Assembly: GCF_016429015.1 (NCBI RefSeq)
Contig: NZ_JAELTU010000007.1
Span: 1 to 64,000 of the forward strand
DNA length: 64,000 bases
Direction of reading: 5' to 3'
From: Rhizobium sp. ASV20
GTDB taxonomy: Bacteria; Pseudomonadota; Alphaproteobacteria; Rhizobiales; Rhizobiaceae
The translations under genes and the position numbers were made by a program. Every line of letters starts with the position of its first letter. Position 1 is the stretch's first letter. The notes beneath the pieces are model-generated. The model saw nothing but the letters and a program-made list of their open reading frames with translations, did not search any database and was not told the DNA's origin. Of the stretch, positions 59,093-64,000 are shown piece by piece.

Positions 59093-59220
59093 ATCCGGCT
59101 CTACTGTGCCGCATCCTGACAAGACATCCCATTTTCATGGCTCCGGGCATGCCCGGTTCGTCACGAATCAAGTGTAAAAACAATACTGCCTAAGGGAATC
59201 TGCGGGAAGGGAGCTGGCTA

Positions 59221-59254
59221 AAAAATAAGCCCCGGCATTTGTCAATGCCAGGGC
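59221..59254 (-). terminator. Terminator of ahcY
   Basis: On the minus strand, GGCATT / AATGCC with an adjoining GGG/CCC and one bulge, followed by CTTATTTTT, 30 nt after the ahcY stop. Confidence 0.75.
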
Positions 59255-59284
59255 CACAAGATGTTGTGGATACTGTTTTGGCAA

Positions 59285-60685
<1,401 letters not shown>

Positions 60686-60811
60686 GAAAGTCTCCAGCCT
60701 GAACGATGCAGTCGCGCCAAGGACAAACGCCTCGGCCGAATGCAACCAAAATTGCACGCGATAGCGTGTGGATGATGCCGTGTAGCAGGCTTCAGGATGG
60801 AAAGCAATGAT

Positions 60812-60841
60812 GATATAAAGAAGTCTTTATGTCTTTATATC
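60812..60841 (-). promoter_or_regulatory. Inverted-repeat operator upstream of ahcY (SahR-like candidate)
   Basis: GATATAAAGA (60812-60821) and TCTTTATATC (60832-60841) form a 10-bp perfect inverted repeat. Inside it ATAAAGA-ag-TCTTTAT (60815-60830) forms a second, tighter one. It lies about 130 bp before ahcY and 24 bp from the ptsH stop. ArsR-type regulators such as SahR control methionine-cycle genes through palindromes of this kind, so this is a plausible operator, but no regulator gene is in the window and the assignment is inferred. Confidence 0.5.
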
Positions 60842-60864
60842 CAGGCGACGGCAGGCCGGAAAGC

Positions 60865-61140
60865 CTACATTTCCTCGCCGAATTTGTTGGCGACCAGCTG
60901 ATCCAGCGCTTCGAGCGCTTCGGCAGCCTGGTTGCCGCTTGCTGTTACCATGACGCTGCAGCCGGGGCTGGCCGCCAGCATCATCAGGCCCATGATCGAT
61001 GTGCCGCCGACTGTCGTGCCGTCCTTCGAAACGGTAATGGCAGCGTCATAAGCCTCGACTGTCTGGACGAATTTGGCGGAGGCGCGGGCGTGAAGGCCCC
61101 GCTTGTTGATAATGAGGAGTTCCCGGGAAAGCTCTGTCAT
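60865..61140 (-). CDS. ptsH: HPr-family phosphocarrier protein
   Basis: A 91-residue HPr-like protein. H17 in NKRGLHARAS is the phosphohistidine; S48 in TSIMGLMML is the site that HprK would phosphorylate. The Ser environment matches the Gram-positive KSIMG type rather than the enteric one. In rhizobia, which have no complete sugar PTS, it belongs to a regulatory phosphorelay, probably with EI-Ntr (encoded elsewhere). It sits downstream of the EIIA, hprK and chvG genes with short gaps and probably shares their transcript. Confidence 0.95.
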   Translation of the reverse strand: MTELSRELLIINKRGLHARASAKFVQTVEAYDAAITVSKDGTTVGGTSIMGLMMLAASPGCSVMVTASGNQAAEALEALDQLVANKFGEEM

Positions 61141-61159
61141 TGGGGGCGGTGCTGTCTCG

Positions 61160-61561
61160 TCATTTGCCGCTGAGCACGCGGCTGGCCACGTTGATGTATT
61201 TGCGACCGGCTTCCGATGCTTCCACCAGCGCCTTTTCCATATTGTTGTCGCCGCGCACGCCGGCGAGCTTGATGAGCATCGGCAGATTGACGCCGGCGAT
61301 CACCTCGGTGTGGCCACTGTTCATAACCGATATTGCGAGATTGGAGGGAGTTCCGCCGAACATGTCGGTCAGAATGATGACGCCATGTCCGTCATCGGCA
61401 CCAGCGACCGCCTGCAGAATGTCCTGCCGCCGCTTGTCCATATCGTCTTCGGGACCAATGCATACCGTCTCTATGAACTTCTGCGGACCAACGACATGCT
61501 CAACCGCATGCCGAAACTCTTCAGCCAGCTTGCCATGAGTGACAAGCACAAGTCCGATCAT
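61160..61561 (-). CDS. manX: PTS EIIA component, mannose family
   Basis: A 133-residue EIIA-Man type domain. H9 in GLVLVTHGKLAEEF accepts the phosphate from HPr, and the ILTDMFGGTPSNLA strand is intact. No EIIB, IIC or IID is present, so it is a regulatory output protein rather than part of sugar uptake, as proposed for the alphaproteobacterial PTS. It starts 153 nt after hprK ends and precedes ptsH by 19 nt. Confidence 0.94.
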   Translation of the reverse strand: MIGLVLVTHGKLAEEFRHAVEHVVGPQKFIETVCIGPEDDMDKRRQDILQAVAGADDGHGVIILTDMFGGTPSNLAISVMNSGHTEVIAGVNLPMLIKLAGVRGDNNMEKALVEASEAGRKYINVASRVLSGK

Positions 61562-61714
61562 GATATTACTGCTCCCATCGCATTACGCAAACAGGTGGCC
61601 CATATCGCAATGCAGCAATGGCGTCCACCAGTGGGGGGACATCTTGGCGATGAAAAGACGAAGTGCAAGCTTAAAATATAGGATTTGAACGCCCGACGGC
61701 GCCAAATGGGCCAT

Positions 61715-62179
61715 TTAATCCAGCTTTGTGCCGATTTTTGCCGCTATTATGGCGAGCGGGTTCGCGGAGGTTGCGGACAATCGGATCAGGGGCAACCGGA
61801 TCGAATCCGTAACGTCGATCCGTTCGTCGTCCGGCGGCAATCTTTCCGCCGTCGCCGGATCGATCGGACGGATGGCAAAATGCATCTCTGCCTTTGAAAC
61901 GTATGGCATGCGAACGATGCCGGTATAGCGAATTTCCATCAGGCCGGCGATCGAGGGCGGGCATTCGGCAATGATCGAACCGTTCCGCTTTGCCATCAGT
62001 ACACGGTCGTCGGCGACCAGCATCGCGTCGAGTCCCAACGGCCGGGCCGCTGCGAGGCAGGAAAAGGCGAGGATCGATTTGCCGCTTCCGGAGGGGCCGA
62101 GAAACAGAAGCCCGGTCTTGCCGATGACGATCGCGGTTGCGTGAATATTCGTTGCTTCGCCGGGCATGCGGCCGCTCAT
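61715..62179 (-). CDS. hprK: HPr kinase/phosphorylase, short alphaproteobacterial form
   Basis: A 154-residue protein that keeps only the catalytic domain of HPr kinase. The P-loop is GPSGSGKS (28-35), H13 lies in IHATAIVIGK, and LVADDR and MEIRYTGIVRMPYV are recognisable. The N-terminal half of the Bacillus enzyme and part of its C-terminal region are absent, as in other rhizobia. It would phosphorylate HPr on S48. The ATG overlaps the chvG stop as ATGA, so it is translated with the sensor kinase, linking envelope signalling to the phosphorelay. Confidence 0.88.
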   Translation of the reverse strand: MSGRMPGEATNIHATAIVIGKTGLLFLGPSGSGKSILAFSCLAAARPLGLDAMLVADDRVLMAKRNGSIIAECPPSIAGLMEIRYTGIVRMPYVSKAEMHFAIRPIDPATAERLPPDDERIDVTDSIRLPLIRLSATSANPLAIIAAKIGTKLD

Positions 62180-63969
62180 GCCGTCGTTTGCGCTGGCAGC
62201 GAGAGGATGAAACGTGCGCCGAGCAGCGTCGAGCCGTCGCTCTCGATGATGTTTTCGGCCCGCAACGATCCGCCATGCGCTTCGGCGATCTGCCGGCTGA
62301 TGGAGAGACCGAGGCCGGAATTCTGCCCGAACCCTTCGGATTCCGGCCGGTCGGTGTAGAAGCGCTCGAAGATCCGGTCGATATCTTCGGCCTGAATGCC
62401 GGGACCGTTGTCCTCGATGTAGATGACACAGCGCGTGCGCGTGCGCGTCAACCGGACTGTAATCTTGCCGGTGTCGTTCGGAACGAAGGACCGGGCATTC
62501 TCGATAAGATTGGTCACGATCTGACCGATGCGCAGGTCGTGGCCTTCGACGGTGAACTTCGCCTTGTTGGCCGGCTTGCGGTCGACGACATACTCGATTT
62601 CGACGGCCTTCTTGCTGTGTCCGACCTGCCTTGAAATGTCGATCATGTCGCGCAGCAGCACTTCCAGATCGAGCGTTCTTGCGTCCGAGCGGGCGAGCTC
62701 CGCATCGAGGCGCGAGGCATCCGAGATGTCGCTGATCAGGCGGTCGAGACGGCGGACGTCATGCTGGATCACATCCATCAGCCGCTTCTTCGAATCGTCG
62801 CTTTTGGCAAGCGGCAGTGTTTCGACGGCGCTGCGCAACGATGTCAACGGGTTCTTCAGCTCGTGGCTGACATCGGCCGCGAAGCTTTCGATGGCGTCGA
62901 TCCTATCGTAGAGCGCCGACGTCATGTCGCGAAGCGCGATCGACAGATTGCCGATTTCGTCCTGACGGGCGGAGAAATCCGGGATTTCCTCGCGTTCTTT
63001 CGCTCCGCCGCGGCGCACGCGGATGGCTGCGGCCGAAAGCCGGCGCAGCGGATTGGCTATCGTGGAGGACAAAAGCAGCGACAGTACGACGTTGACGAGT
63101 GTCGCGACACCGAAGACGCGCATGATGGCCAGGCGCTCGGCATGGACGATCTTGTCGATATCGCCGGCCTGGGTCGAGAGCAGCAGCACGCCGAGCACGG
63201 CGCGGTAGCGTTGGACAGGCACTGCGACCGAAACGATCAGCTCGCCCTTCTCCGTGGTGCGCACAACAGCGCCGCGCACGCCGGTGAGCGCATTCATCAC
63301 TTCGGGATAGATCGAGCCGTCGCCACCGGGCGCTTCCTTGTAAACAGGCAGGTTACCCGGCTGCAGCATCTTGTTGAGCAACCCGCTGAACCAGTCGGAC
63401 CAGCTCTGCCTCTCGTCATCGACAGGGGGCAGGTCGTAGCGCAGCACCTGGCCGCGCGAATAAAGATGGCGGCTGTCCAGCAGCAGGTTCGCATCCGCGT
63501 CGAAAATGCGGGCGCGTGTGCGCGTCGGCGAGATCAGCCGCGTCAGCACCGGAGCGACCTTTTCCGGATCGATCGGGAATTCCAGATCCTCGTCGTTGGG
63601 AACGGGCGTGATGCTCTGGCCGGCCTGCAGTTCCAGCAGCTTCTGCGGATCGATGGTGATGGAGTTGGTGTCGACCGATGCCGAGGCGGAAACGGCGCCG
63701 GCGATGATCTCGCCCTGCGTCAGCAGGCTTTCGACGCGGGCGTCAATCAGGCCTTCGCGGAACTGGTTGAGGTAGAGAATGCCGCCGACGAGCACGACGA
63801 GGGCGGCAAGATTGAAGAACAGGATGCGCCGCGTCAGGCTCGAAAAGACGGCATTGCCGAAAATCCGACGGATCAGAACGAACGGATGAGTCCATCGGCG
63901 GCGCGCGATTCGAGCGCCGCTCGGGCTTTCCGAGTCGTCTATATCTCTGTCCTGCACCAGCTGTGCCAA
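62176..63969 (-). CDS. chvG: Envelope-stress sensor histidine kinase ChvG (ExoS)
   Basis: A 597-residue inner-membrane kinase. The two membrane helices (about 48-66 and 283-304) bracket a periplasmic domain of some 215 residues, where ExoR inhibits the protein in Sinorhizobium. A HAMP segment (about 305-355) precedes H369 in DVSHELKNPL and the HATPase motifs NLIENARSFV, DNGPGIQAEDI and GLGLSISRQIAEAHGG. ChvG-ChvI controls exopolysaccharide, motility and acid response. I used TTG 63967-63969, which has AAAGGG upstream; the partner gene chvI should lie just outside the right edge. Complete or nearly so. Confidence 0.93.
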   Translation of the reverse strand: MAQLVQDRDIDDSESPSGARIARRRWTHPFVLIRRIFGNAVFSSLTRRILFFNLAALVVLVGGILYLNQFREGLIDARVESLLTQGEIIAGAVSASASVDTNSITIDPQKLLELQAGQSITPVPNDEDLEFPIDPEKVAPVLTRLISPTRTRARIFDADANLLLDSRHLYSRGQVLRYDLPPVDDERQSWSDWFSGLLNKMLQPGNLPVYKEAPGGDGSIYPEVMNALTGVRGAVVRTTEKGELIVSVAVPVQRYRAVLGVLLLSTQAGDIDKIVHAERLAIMRVFGVATLVNVVLSLLLSSTIANPLRRLSAAAIRVRRGGAKEREEIPDFSARQDEIGNLSIALRDMTSALYDRIDAIESFAADVSHELKNPLTSLRSAVETLPLAKSDDSKKRLMDVIQHDVRRLDRLISDISDASRLDAELARSDARTLDLEVLLRDMIDISRQVGHSKKAVEIEYVVDRKPANKAKFTVEGHDLRIGQIVTNLIENARSFVPNDTGKITVRLTRTRTRCVIYIEDNGPGIQAEDIDRIFERFYTDRPESEGFGQNSGLGLSISRQIAEAHGGSLRAENIIESDGSTLLGARFILSLPAQTTA

Positions 63970-64000
63970 GCCTACGGCCCTTTCAAAGAACGGGATCGGC

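Noticed and set aside
60686..60811. SAH or SAM riboswitch in the ahcY leader
   Set aside because: The leader is short and I could not fit the conserved core of known SAH or SAM riboswitch classes; the inverted repeat looks like a protein operator.

Overview
The window is a chromosomal core segment of an alphaproteobacterium of the order Rhizobiales, most probably a Rhizobium of the R. etli / leguminosarum / tropici kind. The evidence is the gene content and order (hemE next to an AT-rich DnaA-box region, parAB-gidBA-trmE-rho, trpFBA-accD-folC-trxA-addAB, ahcY-ptsH-EIIA-hprK-chvG), three RIME-type intergenic elements that are typical of rhizobia, and GC-rich codon use throughout. I see no rRNA, tRNA, CRISPR array, insertion sequence, prophage or integrase. 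Nearly all of it is essential or housekeeping DNA around the replication origin.

Layout. 1-5 kb: the 5' end of purH, a heparinase II/III-like protein, rsmB, htpX and a succinate dehydrogenase assembly factor 4-type protein, with two RIME elements. 5-9.3 kb: acs, the cell-cycle regulator gene trcR (DUF1013), an orphan membrane protein and yggS. 9.5-13.7 kb: the leuS-lptE-holA run on the plus strand. 13.7-22.7 kb: a minus-strand block with parB, parA, rsmG (gidB), mnmG (gidA), mnmE, rho, hemJ and hemE. It carries three parS-like sites, one of them a perfect 16-mer. 22.7-23.1 kb: the likely oriC, with a cluster of DnaA-box-like 9-mers. 23.1-26.8 kb: the plus-strand cluster ppsR-maf-aroE-coaE-dnaQ, with a fourth parS-like site across the maf/aroE junction. 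26.9-33.5 kb: secB and fxsA on the minus strand, then Tim44-domain protein, mltA-like, smr, an XRE regulator and gyrB.

33.5-41.4 kb is more accessory: nitroreductase, DUF2218, glutathionyl-hydroquinone reductase, a PLP-dependent decarboxylase, an FAA hydrolase, an intracellular PHB depolymerase, DUF2852 and a YgjP-type metallopeptidase. 41.7-46.9 kb holds trpF-trpB-trpA-accD-folC. 46.9-64 kb is all minus strand: trxA, addA, addB, a MurU-type nucleotidyltransferase, a TsaE-AmgK fusion, a DivL-like tyrosine pseudo-histidine kinase, ahcY, HPr, a mannose-type EIIA, a short HPr kinase and the sensor kinase chvG/exoS.

Together the window combines chromosome replication and segregation (oriC, parABS, holA, dnaQ, gyrB), cell-cycle control (trcR, divL), tRNA modification (mnmE, mnmG, tsaE), cell-wall recycling (amgK-murU, mltA) and the envelope/PTS signalling block (ptsH-EIIA-hprK-chvG). 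I did not find a convincing wholly new system. The points most worth a second look are the oriC/parS geography, the Tyr-for-His DivL homologue, the TsaE-AmgK fusion beside MurU, the inverted-repeat operator upstream of ahcY, AccD without its zinc ligands, and RIME elements that touch coding ends.
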